A stretch of DNA of 64,000 nucleotides from Methylovirgula ligni (GTDB lineage: Bacteria > Pseudomonadota > Alphaproteobacteria > Rhizobiales > Beijerinckiaceae). A model generated the notes under the pieces. The model was not told where the DNA came from, did not search any database, and saw only the letters and a list, made by a program, of their open reading frames with translations. This document shows, in pieces, positions 1-8,278 of the stretch. The DNA lies in the NCBI RefSeq assembly GCF_004135935.1, contig NZ_CP025086.1, positions 2,914,001 through 2,978,000 of the forward strand, in the 5' to 3' direction. The position numbers were made by a program, and so were the translations under genes. Each line of letters starts with the position of its first letter. Position 1 is the first letter of the stretch.

Positions 1-148
1 CTTAGCGCCACTGCTCGTTTATTCAAAGAGATGCGGACCGGGCTAGGCGCTTCATCAGAACGACCTCCAGCAAAATCAACACCTTGAGGTAGTTTCGAAT
101 CCTGCTGCCCCGACCACATGATCGCGACGATAGAGGAGCGGAATTGAG

Positions 149-454
149 ATGACCGCACGCATCTACCGGCCAAGCAGAACGGCGACCCAGTCCGGCCAGG
201 CGAAGACGACGCGCTGGGTTCTGGAATTCGCCCCCGAGCTCGCCCCGCAGATCGATCCGCTGATGGGCTGGACGGGCTCGCGCGACATGCGCCGCCAGGT
301 GCGGCTCTGGTTCGGCACGCAGGAGGAGGCGATTGCCTATGCCGAAAAGAACGGCATTCCCTTCCTGCTCGAGGAGCCGAAGCCGGTGACACGGAAAATT
401 CTCTCTTATTCCGATAATTTTAAATCGACGCGCCTGGGCCAGTGGACGCATTAA
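149..454 (+). CDS. Complex I accessory subunit, NDUFS4-like (ETC complex I conserved region)
   Basis: This 101-residue protein matches the short alphaproteobacterial ETC complex I subunit family, related to mitochondrial NDUFS4 (18 kDa Fe-S protein 4 subunit). It is a peripheral accessory protein of NADH:ubiquinone oxidoreductase with no redox cofactor of its own. Visible family features are an N-terminal ARIYRPSRTATQSG segment, the central LMGWTGSRDM motif and the C-terminal segment KILSYSDNFKSTRLGQWTH. It has no signal peptide or membrane segment, so it is a cytoplasmic-face protein. The ATG is preceded by a GGAGCGGA ribosome-binding site. It stands alone, just ahead of a tRNA gene and separated from it by a short hairpin. 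Confidence 0.93.
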   Translation: MTARIYRPSRTATQSGQAKTTRWVLEFAPELAPQIDPLMGWTGSRDMRRQVRLWFGTQEEAIAYAEKNGIPFLLEEPKPVTRKILSYSDNFKSTRLGQWTH

Positions 455-455
455 C

Positions 456-480
456 ACGCCGCCGTTGTTGAAGGCGGCGT
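456..480 (+). terminator. Hairpin after the Complex I accessory gene
   Basis: A perfect 8-bp inverted repeat (ACGCCGCC and GGCGGCGT around a 9-base loop) begins two bases after the stop codon. No T-run follows, so this is either a Rho-assisted terminator or an mRNA 3'-end stabiliser. Confidence 0.5.
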
Positions 481-488
481 CATCGGCT

Positions 489-565
489 GACCCCGTAGCT
501 CAGCTGGATAGAGCAGCCGCCTTCTAAGCGGCAGGTCGCAGGTTCGAGCCCTGCCGGGGTCGCCA
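489..565 (+). tRNA. tRNA-Arg (anticodon TCT), CCA encoded
   Basis: A full 77-base cloverleaf can be folded by eye. It has a 7-bp acceptor stem GACCCCG/CGGGGTC, a D-arm GCTC/GAGC, a 5-bp anticodon stem GCCGC/GCGGC with loop CTTCTAA (anticodon TCT, reading AGA), and a T-arm GCAGG/CCTGC with TTCGAGC. A discriminator G and an encoded CCA end it. Degraded copies of its 3' half occur downstream near 1594 and 2235, so it has probably served as an integration site. Confidence 0.97.
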
Positions 566-595
566 ATAAATTCAACGCGTTATGAACGTCCCGTT

Positions 596-1372
596 TTACG
601 ACGGCGCGAAATCTTGCAGGACGTGGACGAGCGGCGTCGGCGCTTCCTTGATGCCGCCGGCGAACGGCCGCTCGAGCGCGATCACGATGACCAATTCGGA
701 AAAAATCAGAAACGCCAGCAGCCCGGTCATCAGCGTCTGGGCGCGCAGATTTTGCGTTCCGAAGAAAAACGTGAAGCCGATGACCAGGAACGCGCACAGG
801 AAAACGATCGCCCAGACGGGACCGGGGACGATGCCGTCAGCCGCGATGAGTCTGGCACGGCGCGCCTGCGTTATGACGGTAAGCTGATTGAAGATTTCCG
901 TTTTAATAGATACGTCGTCAGCGGCTCCGGGCGCGATCATCGCCGTATAGAGGTCGCCTAGGGCCTCCCACGTTGGCTTGTTCGACTTACCGTGCTCCAT
1001 GGTCGACCATTCGTCTTTGATCGTGGAGCTAAGATAGCGGGTCATGGCGGTCCGAAGGTCCGTTCTCTTCGGCTCGCCGAGACCATTGGACAGACGATAG
1101 ATCGTCGCGGCGGCGCCGGCCTCCCGTTCGATCGTTGATTCTGCATCGCTGGCCTTCTCCCAGACCACCACGATCGAAAAGGCGAGAAGCACGGCATAGG
1201 TCACGCCAATGGTCGCAAACTTGAAGCCCGCGACCTCGTTGTTTATGGCCAGATGTTCGAGCTGTACGAAACGCCGGATCAATGAGGGACCGAGCATCGC
1301 GATCACGGTCGGTATGATGACCACGAGCAAAATTTCGACCCAAAGAGGCGCGGTCGTCAAAAAATCTATCAT
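596..1372 (-). CDS. DUF4239 (bestrophin-like) membrane protein
   Basis: The protein of about 258 residues resembles the DUF4239 family, often labelled bestrophin-like domain proteins, whose function is not established. It has two hydrophobic segments near the N-terminus (around WVEILLVVIIPTVIAML and ATIGVTYAVLLAFSIVVVW), a long polar loop of about 110 residues, and two more near the C-terminus (VWAIVFLCAFLVIGFTFFF and LMTGLLAFLIFSELVIVIAL). That gives a four-helix inner-membrane topology with an extracytoplasmic or cytoplasmic middle domain. The frame is open to a GTG at 1408, but the ATG at 1372 is preferred because no ribosome-binding site precedes the GTG. It is antisense to the flanking genes and lies between tRNA-Arg and a tRNA remnant, so it may be cargo of an old integration. 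Confidence 0.8.
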   Translation of the reverse strand: MIDFLTTAPLWVEILLVVIIPTVIAMLGPSLIRRFVQLEHLAINNEVAGFKFATIGVTYAVLLAFSIVVVWEKASDAESTIEREAGAAATIYRLSNGLGEPKRTDLRTAMTRYLSSTIKDEWSTMEHGKSNKPTWEALGDLYTAMIAPGAADDVSIKTEIFNQLTVITQARRARLIAADGIVPGPVWAIVFLCAFLVIGFTFFFGTQNLRAQTLMTGLLAFLIFSELVIVIALERPFAGGIKEAPTPLVHVLQDFAPS

Positions 1373-1593
1373 GTCAGGGATCCCGAATTCCAAGGCGGCC
1401 AATACCACCGCTTACGCCAGTTCGGCAATTCCCCTCGCTAATATGTGTTTATTCAGGGCCAGGAATTTCGAATTCCCGATCATGCCCCGCCTTTAGCCGC
1501 AACTCGTGGCTCAGGCGCCACCAGCCCCGCAACTATTTGAAAAGGCAAAGCCTCCCTGTTACGAATTGGCGGGGGTTGAAAGGATATCGGCAC

Positions 1594-1630
1594 GCCTTTC
1601 CAGCGGCCGGTCGCAGATTTGAGCCCTGCC
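1594..1630 (+). repeat. Degraded copy of the tRNA-Arg 3' half (att-like remnant)
   Basis: These 37 bases align without gaps to the anticodon stem through T-arm of the tRNA-Arg at 489-565 with 6 mismatches by eye. They include an identical block GAGCCCTGCC, and GGTCGCAG just upstream. The acceptor stem is missing, so no functional tRNA is possible. The natural reading is a scar of integration or duplication at the tRNA 3' end. Confidence 0.75.
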
Positions 1631-1651
1631 AAGCCTGAGGTCGAGGCGCAT

Positions 1652-2224
1652 ATGATCGCTGGAATCATCGACGAGACAAATATCCTGCCGGGCCGCGACT
1701 GCGGCCCCTGCGCGCTCTGCTGCAAGGTCATGCGCATCGAGGCCCTGGGGAAGCCGGAAGGGATCTGGTGCCCGCATTGCGTGCCGGGCAAAGGCTGCCG
1801 GATCTATGAAACCCGGCAGGAGGAGTGCCGGATCTTCTATTGTCTATGGCGCGCCGATCCGGACCTCGGCGACATTTGGCAGCCGGCGCACTGCAAAATG
1901 GTCCTCTACACGGAGGGCATGGGCCACCGGCTGGTGATCTCGGTCGATCCGGGCAATCCGACGAAATGGCGCGAGGAGCCCTGGTATTCGCAGATCAAAA
2001 CCTGGTCGTTCAATCTGCTCAGATATGGGCAGGTGGTTGTCTATGTCGCCAATCGCGCGATTGTCGTTTTTCCCAACAAGGAGGTCGATCTCGGACCGCT
2101 AAAGAAAGGCGATGTCATTCTCACCCGCGAGAACGATGGCGTGTGGGACGCAATGCTTGCCGCCGAGGATCAGCTTCCGCAAAACCAGCGTGGCGTGTGG
2201 CTCGATACCGGCGGACGACTCTGA
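1652..2224 (+). CDS. YkgJ-family cysteine-cluster protein
   Basis: This 190-residue protein belongs to the YkgJ/UPF0153 group of zinc- or iron-binding cysteine-cluster proteins, with no settled function. The family signature is clear: CGPCALCC near the N-terminus, then WCPHC, the spaced cysteines of GKGCRIYETRQEECRIFYC, and a later PAHCK. The remaining two thirds is a beta-rich region without recognisable catalytic motifs. The frame is open upstream to a TTG at 1619 inside the tRNA remnant, but the ATG at 1652 starts just before the conserved part. It lies between two tRNA-Arg 3'-end remnants. Confidence 0.8.
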   Translation: MIAGIIDETNILPGRDCGPCALCCKVMRIEALGKPEGIWCPHCVPGKGCRIYETRQEECRIFYCLWRADPDLGDIWQPAHCKMVLYTEGMGHRLVISVDPGNPTKWREEPWYSQIKTWSFNLLRYGQVVVYVANRAIVVFPNKEVDLGPLKKGDVILTRENDGVWDAMLAAEDQLPQNQRGVWLDTGGRL

Positions 2225-2234
2225 GCCCTTCGCA

Positions 2235-2247
2235 CTGCCGGGGTCGC
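2235..2247 (+). repeat. Short exact copy of the tRNA-Arg 3' end
   Basis: CTGCCGGGGTCGC is identical to the tRNA-Arg T-arm/acceptor end at 551-563. It is preceded by GAGCCCT, which also occurs in the tRNA, but with five extra bases between. It sits right after the YkgJ-like gene, as an attachment-site remnant would. Confidence 0.6.
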
Positions 2248-2301
2248 GATCAAGGTTTATCGTATAACCCTGGGCGTCCCCGGCTGGTGCGTAAGCTTCA
2301 A

Positions 2302-2529
2302 TTAGCGGACCAGACCGACACAGCCCTTCACACCGTCAAGTGCCTTGTTGGCTTCGTCGATCGACGGATATTTCTTCTTGCTCGCCAGCGTCATGCCCGG
2401 GTAGCCGCGCGGCGAGGAGACGACCGCGGAGCAATTCCCGACAGTGTCCTTCACCAGACTATATTTGGCAGCCAGCACCGGAGTCGCGGCGACCGCGGCA
2501 AACAGAACGGCTAATATCATCCTCTTCAT
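2302..2529 (-). CDS. Small secreted protein of unknown function
   Basis: A 75-residue protein begins MKRMILAVLFAAVAATPVLAA, a clear Sec signal peptide with signal peptidase I site after VLA. The mature part is only about 55 residues. It contains two cysteines (NCSAVV and KGCVGL) that could form one disulfide, and a basic KKK segment. The start is fixed by a GGGAGGAAGC ribosome-binding site; the longer open frame to 2583 has none. Similar short exported proteins are recalled from Bradyrhizobium and related genera, but no function is known to me. Confidence 0.8.
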   Translation of the reverse strand: MKRMILAVLFAAVAATPVLAAKYSLVKDTVGNCSAVVSSPRGYPGMTLASKKKYPSIDEANKALDGVKGCVGLVR

Positions 2530-2830
2530 CAGCTTCCTCCCATTATTTGAATTGCCGGTCTGTCTCGACACTGGCATAGCCACGGGCGCAGCAGGCTCGT
2601 AGCTAATAAGGCAGCGTCGCTACTCGCGGCGAAACCGTCAAGCCTCTGGTGCCGTTGATGTTGCCGGGGAAAATTCCCGAAATAGCCGGGATCACTGAAA
2701 CGTGATATTATGAGAAGACGCGACGGCAGAATGTATGCGCCGCTGCCGGCGTCCAGGCCCGCCAAACGCATTTTCGGTACTCGATCTACGGATTGGAGCG
2801 GCGCGAAACTGTTGGAGAGAGGCGAGTACG

Positions 2831-3322
2831 ATGCAAGTACCCGATCCGCTCGGATTTGATGTCAGCATTGTTCAGCGCATTCCCGTTGTGCGCGCGATCC
2901 TCGATGTCGTTTGCGAGACTACGGGTATGGGCTTTGCCGTCGTCGCGCGCGTCACGGAAGACAGGTGGGTGGCCTGCGCCGTCCGCGACACGATCAATTT
3001 CGGGATCGAACAGGGCGACGATCTCATAATCGAAACGACGATCTGCCGCGACATAAGGCAGAGCGGGCGCCCTGTCGCCATCGACAGGGTCGCCTCCGAT
3101 CAGGTCTATAGCCAGCACCCGACGCCAAAGCTCTATGGCTTCGAAAGCTATATTTCGGTTCCGCTTCAACTCCCGGACGGCAGCTTCTTCGGCACATTAT
3201 GCGCCGTTGATATAAAGCCCGCGCACGTGAACAATTCCGCCGCGGTCAGCATGTTCAAGCTTTTCGCCGAACTGATCGGCTTCCATCTCGCTGAGCATTA
3301 TCGCGCCGCGGCGGAGCGCTGA
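2831..3322 (+). CDS. Stand-alone GAF-domain protein
   Basis: The 163-residue protein is almost entirely one GAF domain. A helix (IVQRIPVVRAILDVVCETTGMGF) leads into the sheet (VARVTEDRWVACAVRD), and the ICRDIRQSGRPVAID and ISVPLQLPDGSFFGTLCAVD segments are typical of the domain. In relatives this GAF type usually precedes a histidine kinase or GGDEF output, but here the frame closes soon after the domain (AEHYRAAAER). So it is either a separate sensor subunit or the remnant of a longer kinase. The ATG follows a GGAGAGAGGCG ribosome-binding site. No partner gene is adjacent. Confidence 0.8.
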   Translation: MQVPDPLGFDVSIVQRIPVVRAILDVVCETTGMGFAVVARVTEDRWVACAVRDTINFGIEQGDDLIIETTICRDIRQSGRPVAIDRVASDQVYSQHPTPKLYGFESYISVPLQLPDGSFFGTLCAVDIKPAHVNNSAAVSMFKLFAELIGFHLAEHYRAAAER

Positions 3323-3345
3323 GCACCGCCGCCGCGGAACGCTGC

Positions 3346-4830
3346 CTAATATTTCGCGACGACAGGAGCGGGCGGCGCAGGCGGCGCAGGCGGCGCCCAG
3401 TTGAATTTGTAGACGAGGCCGACCGTCGCGGTCTGCTCCTCGGGGTGGAAACGAATATTGTCTTGGGAGTCTGTGGGCGATGTATCCGCAATGGCATGCA
3501 CGCCGTATTGCGCATAGCGATATTCGGCGCGCCAGAACCAGCCCGGTGCGAATTCCGCCTCGACACCGCCGGCCAGCATCCAACCGTCGGTAGAGAAGCC
3601 CGATGTCGAAAAGTCGGTGCCGGCACCCTCATGAGTATCCTGCATTCCGGTGCCGCCGAAGCGGGCCTGCGTGAACCCGGCCTTGGTATAAGTGAGGACC
3701 TGCGGCGTCACGAGCCAGCCGAGTCTCGCACCGGCGTCCCACGCCCAGTTTTGCGAAATCGATCCGGCAAAATATGGACCCCCATCTTGAATGGTGCCCT
3801 TCAATTGCGAAGGATCGAAATCGCCGAAGACGCCAGCCACGAGCTTGTTGGTGACCTGATAATCATAGCCCAAGCCAACGGTGCCGAAGATGCCACGGCC
3901 GCCCTGGCGCTGATTGACGCATTGATCGCATCCATCCGTGACCGGATCGCGCGTCGTCGTATTGGCGCTCCACAATCCGTAGCCGATTCCCGCATTGGCA
4001 TAGATACCGGTCCAGTTCGTCGCCGCCGGCGGCGACCCGAAGCCATCGGTAACCTGGGTGAAGGAGGGGATCCCGGGCGTGCTGAAACCAGGCCAGCCGA
4101 ATTTGTAGACCAGACTGGACGTCACCGTCTGTACGAACGGATGGAAATGGATGTCATCGCCACGTCCCGCGAGGCCATCGTCGATGACGTCATGCGCACC
4201 ATAATCGGCAAAGCGATATTCGGTCCGCCAGAACCAGCCGGGCGCGAACATTGTTTCAAAGCCGCCGCCAGCGAACCAGCCGTTCGCTGTGAAACCCTGC
4301 GTCGAATTCCCGCTAGCACTGCCGTCTTCGTTGAGCAGGCTTCCGCCGGTGAAACGCGCCTGGCTGAAGCCGGCGTCGCCGTAGACGAGCAATTCCGGAG
4401 TCATCAGCCAGCCGAGGCGGCCGCCGGCGGCCCATGACCAGTTCTGGTTGGTGCTTGCCGTCCATATCGGTTCTTGATCCTGAAGCGCCCCGCGCATCGC
4501 AGAATAGGTGCCGTCGCCGAAAACGCCGGCAACGAACTGATCAGCGAACTGATAATCGAAGCCAGCGCCGGCGCGGCCGAGAAAACCGTGGCCGCCTTGA
4601 ATTTGGTTGGCACAAAGGTGGCAAATATCGGTGTCTGGAAGGCGCGTGGTCGTGTTGGCGTTCCATTCGCCATAGCCGGCGCCGGCATCAAGATAAAAGC
4701 CGGTCCAGGTGAAGGCCGGAGGCGGCGCATAGACGGGCGCCGATTTCAAAGACGGGAGGTCAGCGGCGAAAGCCGAACCGGCCGTGGCCACCATCAAAGC
4801 AGCCCCAATCGAAAAAATGAATGTTTTCAC
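3346..4830 (-). CDS. Tandem-duplicated outer-membrane beta-barrel protein
   Basis: The 494-residue protein has a signal peptide (cleaved near AFAADLP) and then two homologous Omp25/Omp31-like porin-type barrel units, residues about 41-245 and 272-478. Each unit starts WTGFY/WTGIY, passes through AGVFGD, a GRLGWL/ARLGWL strand and FAPGWFWR-EYR, and ends SLVYKF/GLVYKF. Each also has a CxxC pair in the first extracellular loop (C70/C73 and C301/C304). The tail is PPAPPAPPAPVVAKY. The start is the GTG behind a GGAGGGG ribosome-binding site; the frame open to 4902 has no such site. Most relatives have a single barrel, so this is an internal gene duplication. Confidence 0.88.
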   Translation of the reverse strand: MKTFIFSIGAALMVATAGSAFAADLPSLKSAPVYAPPPAFTWTGFYLDAGAGYGEWNANTTTRLPDTDICHLCANQIQGGHGFLGRAGAGFDYQFADQFVAGVFGDGTYSAMRGALQDQEPIWTASTNQNWSWAAGGRLGWLMTPELLVYGDAGFSQARFTGGSLLNEDGSASGNSTQGFTANGWFAGGGFETMFAPGWFWRTEYRFADYGAHDVIDDGLAGRGDDIHFHPFVQTVTSSLVYKFGWPGFSTPGIPSFTQVTDGFGSPPAATNWTGIYANAGIGYGLWSANTTTRDPVTDGCDQCVNQRQGGRGIFGTVGLGYDYQVTNKLVAGVFGDFDPSQLKGTIQDGGPYFAGSISQNWAWDAGARLGWLVTPQVLTYTKAGFTQARFGGTGMQDTHEGAGTDFSTSGFSTDGWMLAGGVEAEFAPGWFWRAEYRYAQYGVHAIADTSPTDSQDNIRFHPEEQTATVGLVYKFNWAPPAPPAPPAPVVAKY

Positions 4831-5281
4831 GGCCCCCTCCGCTCGCGCAATTCCAGATGCAGAATCGAAGCGCGAGTTCGATTGCACCTTACGGGACGGC
4901 ACCCGGCGAATCTGTCACTTCGCGGCCACGCCACGGAAATTTCGCCCAAGCTGCGCCACGGCGGATTGCATATCGCCGCAAAATTGAATCGTATTTAACG
5001 CAAATTGGTTAATGCGAATTTTGCCTGCATTCCTCGTTGCTTGCACAGGCATAGGGCAGGTGGATTGCGCTGGAATCGCATGGCTTTAAGACCAGACTGA
5101 AATGCCACACCGCATTGGCTGCCGCAATTTCGTCCGAATTGCCCGGCCCATTCGCGGGTCTGTTTATCGCCGTCCGGCGTCGCGCACTGCGAAACCCTTA
5201 AAGTTTTAGCAAGTGATCGGCGCCAACCTTGCCCTTGAGGCAGGGCCGGATGGCGCGAACAGATCACGGGGGATTTTGTAG
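4831..5281. other. Divergent intergenic region between the barrel protein and RlpA
   Basis: This 451-base stretch has no supportable gene. It should hold the promoters of both flanking genes. The AT-richer part near 4985-5030 contains TTAACGCAAATTGGTTAA, which resembles two TTAA half-sites spaced by 10 bases. That is wider than the 7-base spacing of CtrA sites, so no regulator is assigned. No tRNA or repeat was recognised. Confidence 0.5.
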
Positions 5282-6202
5282 GTGAAAAGCTTACCGTTCT
5301 GGCCACGCTTCGTATCTTGGGGCGGGGCAGCCGAGAGCCAAACCTCGCAGACGTCCGTTCTTTTCCGGCCGCTGGCTGTCGCCATTTCCTGCACCGCCGC
5401 GCTTATGCTGGCGGGCTGCGCACAACAGCAGATCGCCGACGGTCATCCTTCCGAATATTTCCCGCAATCCGTTTACGGCGCTGCCAGCCCGCGCGTCGTT
5501 GCCGATGGCGCGGATGTCCCGCATGGCGGCGGCAAATATCTCGTCGGCCATCCCTATATGGTCGCGGGCCACATGTATTACCCGAGCGAGCGCAAGCATT
5601 ACACCGCCATCGGGCTTGCCTCCTGGTACGGCGATGCCTTCCACGGGCGCCGCACGGCCAATGGCGAAATCTTCGACCGTAATTCGATTTCCGCCGCGCA
5701 TCCGACCATGCCCCTGCCGAGCTACGCGCGCGTCACCAACCTGCGCAACCATTATTCGATGATCGTCCGCGTCAACGATCGCGGGCCGTTCGCGCCGGGC
5801 CGTATCATGGATGTTTCGCGCCGCGTCGCCGATCTCTTGGATTTCCGCCGTACCGGCACGACGACCGTAAAGGTCGAATATCTCAGCCGCGCCAGCCTCG
5901 AAGGCTCCGACGACGAGAAGCTCGCCACGACTCTGAGGATGGATGACCATTCGGCGCCGGCCGGACCTCCGACCATGCTGGCTGACGCCGATCGGCCGGT
6001 TGAAACCGCCTCGGCCGATCCGGGCGAGGTGCCGCAACCCGCGCCACGGCCCGACGCGGCCGACGGCGCGCAGGACACCGCCGACGCGGGAGCGCCAAAC
6101 CATATCTTCGTCGGCACGGCGCCGCTGCCGCCGTCGCGGCCCTTCGATCTCGATACGGTGCCCGGCGCCGACGCAAAGATCGGCGAGACAGCTTCGCGAT
6201 AA
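5282..6202 (+). CDS. rlpA: RlpA-family septal ring lytic transglycosylase / lipoprotein
   Basis: The protein of 306 residues has a lipobox (LMLAGC, Cys about residue 47) after a long hydrophobic leader, so it is predicted to be lipid-anchored. The double-psi beta-barrel of RlpA follows: GLASWYGDAFHGRRTANGE, then YARVTNLRN, MIVRVNDRGPF and MDVSRRVADLL. These are the conserved substrate-groove and catalytic-site motifs of RlpA enzymes that cleave denuded peptidoglycan strands. The last 90 residues are low-complexity Pro/Ala/Asp with no SPOR domain visible. The GTG start is close behind a GGGGG sequence. The next gene, a D,D-carboxypeptidase, also acts on peptidoglycan. Confidence 0.88.
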   Translation: MKSLPFWPRFVSWGGAAESQTSQTSVLFRPLAVAISCTAALMLAGCAQQQIADGHPSEYFPQSVYGAASPRVVADGADVPHGGGKYLVGHPYMVAGHMYYPSERKHYTAIGLASWYGDAFHGRRTANGEIFDRNSISAAHPTMPLPSYARVTNLRNHYSMIVRVNDRGPFAPGRIMDVSRRVADLLDFRRTGTTTVKVEYLSRASLEGSDDEKLATTLRMDDHSAPAGPPTMLADADRPVETASADPGEVPQPAPRPDAADGAQDTADAGAPNHIFVGTAPLPPSRPFDLDTVPGADAKIGETASR

Positions 6203-6338
6203 GCCCCGGCTTTCTTTGATCTGCCCGTAAATGCCGGTGCACGCACGCGCCTGACGCGTTGATTTCCGGCCGCCCCGGACGCATGGTGCAGGCTCAGTTG
6301 AGCGGCGGAAACGGTCGGGGAAAAGCGTGGAAGGGGCG

Positions 6339-7529
6339 ATGCGCCCAGGCCTCAAAAGACTTCTCGCGCTGGCTCTCGCCGCCCTGGCGGCGGCTCTGCT
6401 TGCGGCGCGCCCCGTGGCAGCGGCACAGCCGTTTCAGACCAGCGTGCCATCGGCAATCCTGATCGACGCGGATTCACAGACAGTCCTGTTCGAGAAGAAC
6501 GCCGACGCGCCCGAAGTTCCGGCCTCGACGACCAAGGTCATGACCGCGGAGCTCGTGTTTCGCGCGCTCGCACAGGGAAAGCTGAAGCTCGATGACACAT
6601 TCGATGTAAGTGAACATGCCTGGCGCACCGGCGGGGCTCTGGCACGCGGCTCGACGATGTTCGCCGCGCTCAACAGCAAGATCAGGGTCGAGGATCTGAT
6701 CCGCGGCCTCGTCATCGTCTCCGGCAATGACGCGGCGATCGTACTGGCGGAAGGACTCGCAGGCTCCGAGGGCGCGTTCGCCACACGCATGACGGAGCGC
6801 GCGCGCGAACTCGGTTTCGCGCATTTGACCTTCACCAATCCCTGGGGGCAGGACGATCCCGACCAGCGCGTGACGTCGCGCGAGATGGCGAGCCTTGCCG
6901 CCTATCTCATCCGAACCTATCCGCAATATTATCATTATTTCGGCGAGAAGGACTTCACCTGGAACAAGATCAAGCAGCCGAACCGCAATCCCTTGCTGAC
7001 GATGGATGTCGGCGCGGACGGGCTGAAGACCGGCAATATCGACACCAGCGGCTATGGCATTGTCGCCTCGGCCGTGCAGAACGGCCAGCGGCTCATCCTT
7101 GTGATCTATGGCGCCAAGAGCGCCAAGGAGCGGGAGTCGGAAGCCGTACGGCTTTTTCAATGGGGGTTTCGCTCGTTCGAGTCGAAGATGCTGTTTCAGC
7201 CGGGAGAAGTCGTGGGCTATGCTCAAGTCTACGGCGGCAGCTCCGGCTCCGAGCCGCTGGTAAGCGACACGCCGATCAGAGTGCTCATTCCGCGTGACTC
7301 GGACGAAAAGCTGAAAGGGCAGATCGTCTACACCGGGCCCTTGATGACGCCGGTTTCGCCCGGCCACGAAGTCGCGCACCTGCGGGTTTTTCGCGGCCCC
7401 GACGAAATCCTCGAAATCCCGCTGCGGACGTCTGCGGCCATCGGTCCCGGCACGCTGCCGCGGCGGGCGATGGACGCCAGTCTGGAATTTGCGGAACAGC
7501 TGTTCCGCAAATATGTGTTGAAGAAATGA
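6339..7529 (+). CDS. D-alanyl-D-alanine carboxypeptidase (PBP5/6 family)
   Basis: This is a class of periplasmic enzyme that trims the terminal D-Ala from peptidoglycan pentapeptides. All three active-site motifs are present: STTK (SxxK, nucleophile Ser), SGN and KTG. It has an N-terminal signal peptide (LALAALAAALLAARPVAAA) and a C-terminal beta-sandwich ending in a likely membrane-associating helix (SLEFAEQLFRKYVLKK). A GTG at 6327 is in frame, but the ATG at 6339 has a GGAAGGGG ribosome-binding site directly upstream. Its stop overlaps the tmk start by four bases (ATGA), so the two are co-translated. Confidence 0.92.
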   Translation: MRPGLKRLLALALAALAAALLAARPVAAAQPFQTSVPSAILIDADSQTVLFEKNADAPEVPASTTKVMTAELVFRALAQGKLKLDDTFDVSEHAWRTGGALARGSTMFAALNSKIRVEDLIRGLVIVSGNDAAIVLAEGLAGSEGAFATRMTERARELGFAHLTFTNPWGQDDPDQRVTSREMASLAAYLIRTYPQYYHYFGEKDFTWNKIKQPNRNPLLTMDVGADGLKTGNIDTSGYGIVASAVQNGQRLILVIYGAKSAKERESEAVRLFQWGFRSFESKMLFQPGEVVGYAQVYGGSSGSEPLVSDTPIRVLIPRDSDEKLKGQIVYTGPLMTPVSPGHEVAHLRVFRGPDEILEIPLRTSAAIGPGTLPRRAMDASLEFAEQLFRKYVLKK

Positions 7530-8224
7530 GCCACGACGCCCGACTGCCAAAACGCGGAACCTTCATCACGCTCGAGGGCGGGGAGGGTGTCGGCAAATCG
7601 ACCCAGGTGCGCTACCTCGTCGCGCGGTTGCAGGCGCGCGGCATCAAAGCGATCCCGACGCGCGAGCCGGGCGGCTCGCCGGGCGCTGAAATTCTCCGCG
7701 ATATCCTGCTTTCCGGCATGATCAAGGACCTCGGCCCGAAGGCGGAGGCGATCATTTTCGCCGCCGCGCGGATGGATCATATCGATCATACGATCGCTCC
7801 GGCGCTGGCCGCCGGCACATGGGTGATCTGCGACCGTTTCGCCGATTCCACACGCGCCTATCAGGGCGCCCTCGGCGGCCTCGATCCGGGCTTCCTGCGC
7901 GCGCTCGAGCGCGTGACCGTCGCGGATACGCGGCCGGACCTCACCTTGATCCTCGATCTGCCGGCGGACGTCGGCCTTGCCCGCGCGGCGCAGCGGCGTG
8001 GCGCCGCCGAGGCCTCCGACAGGTTCGAAGGCGAGGGGCTCGCCTTCCACGAAGCCTTGCGTAAGGCCTATCTTGCCATTGCCGCTGCGGAGCCCGAGCG
8101 TTGCGTCGTCGTCGATGCCTCGCAGAGCGAGGAAGAGGTCGCGCAGGCGATCTGGGACACGATCAGCCACCGCCTGTTCGACGCCGAGCCGGCGATGCAG
8201 GCCGAGGCGTTGCATGGCGCCTGA
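7526..8224 (+). CDS. tmk: Thymidylate kinase
   Basis: Phosphorylates dTMP to dTDP in the cytoplasm. The P-loop reads LEGGEGVGKSTQ near residue 14, followed by the TREPGGSPGAE substrate loop, the CDRFADSTRAYQG motif and a LID region (AAQRRGAAEASDRFEGEG). At 232 residues its length is normal. It overlaps the upstream carboxypeptidase by ATGA and is followed 54 bases later by holB, an arrangement common in alphaproteobacteria. Confidence 0.96.
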   Translation: MSHDARLPKRGTFITLEGGEGVGKSTQVRYLVARLQARGIKAIPTREPGGSPGAEILRDILLSGMIKDLGPKAEAIIFAAARMDHIDHTIAPALAAGTWVICDRFADSTRAYQGALGGLDPGFLRALERVTVADTRPDLTLILDLPADVGLARAAQRRGAAEASDRFEGEGLAFHEALRKAYLAIAAAEPERCVVVDASQSEEEVAQAIWDTISHRLFDAEPAMQAEALHGA

Positions 8225-8278
8225 CGCAGCGGATCTATATCCGGTGCGAAAAAGCCCAGGACGCGTTATCTATCCTGT

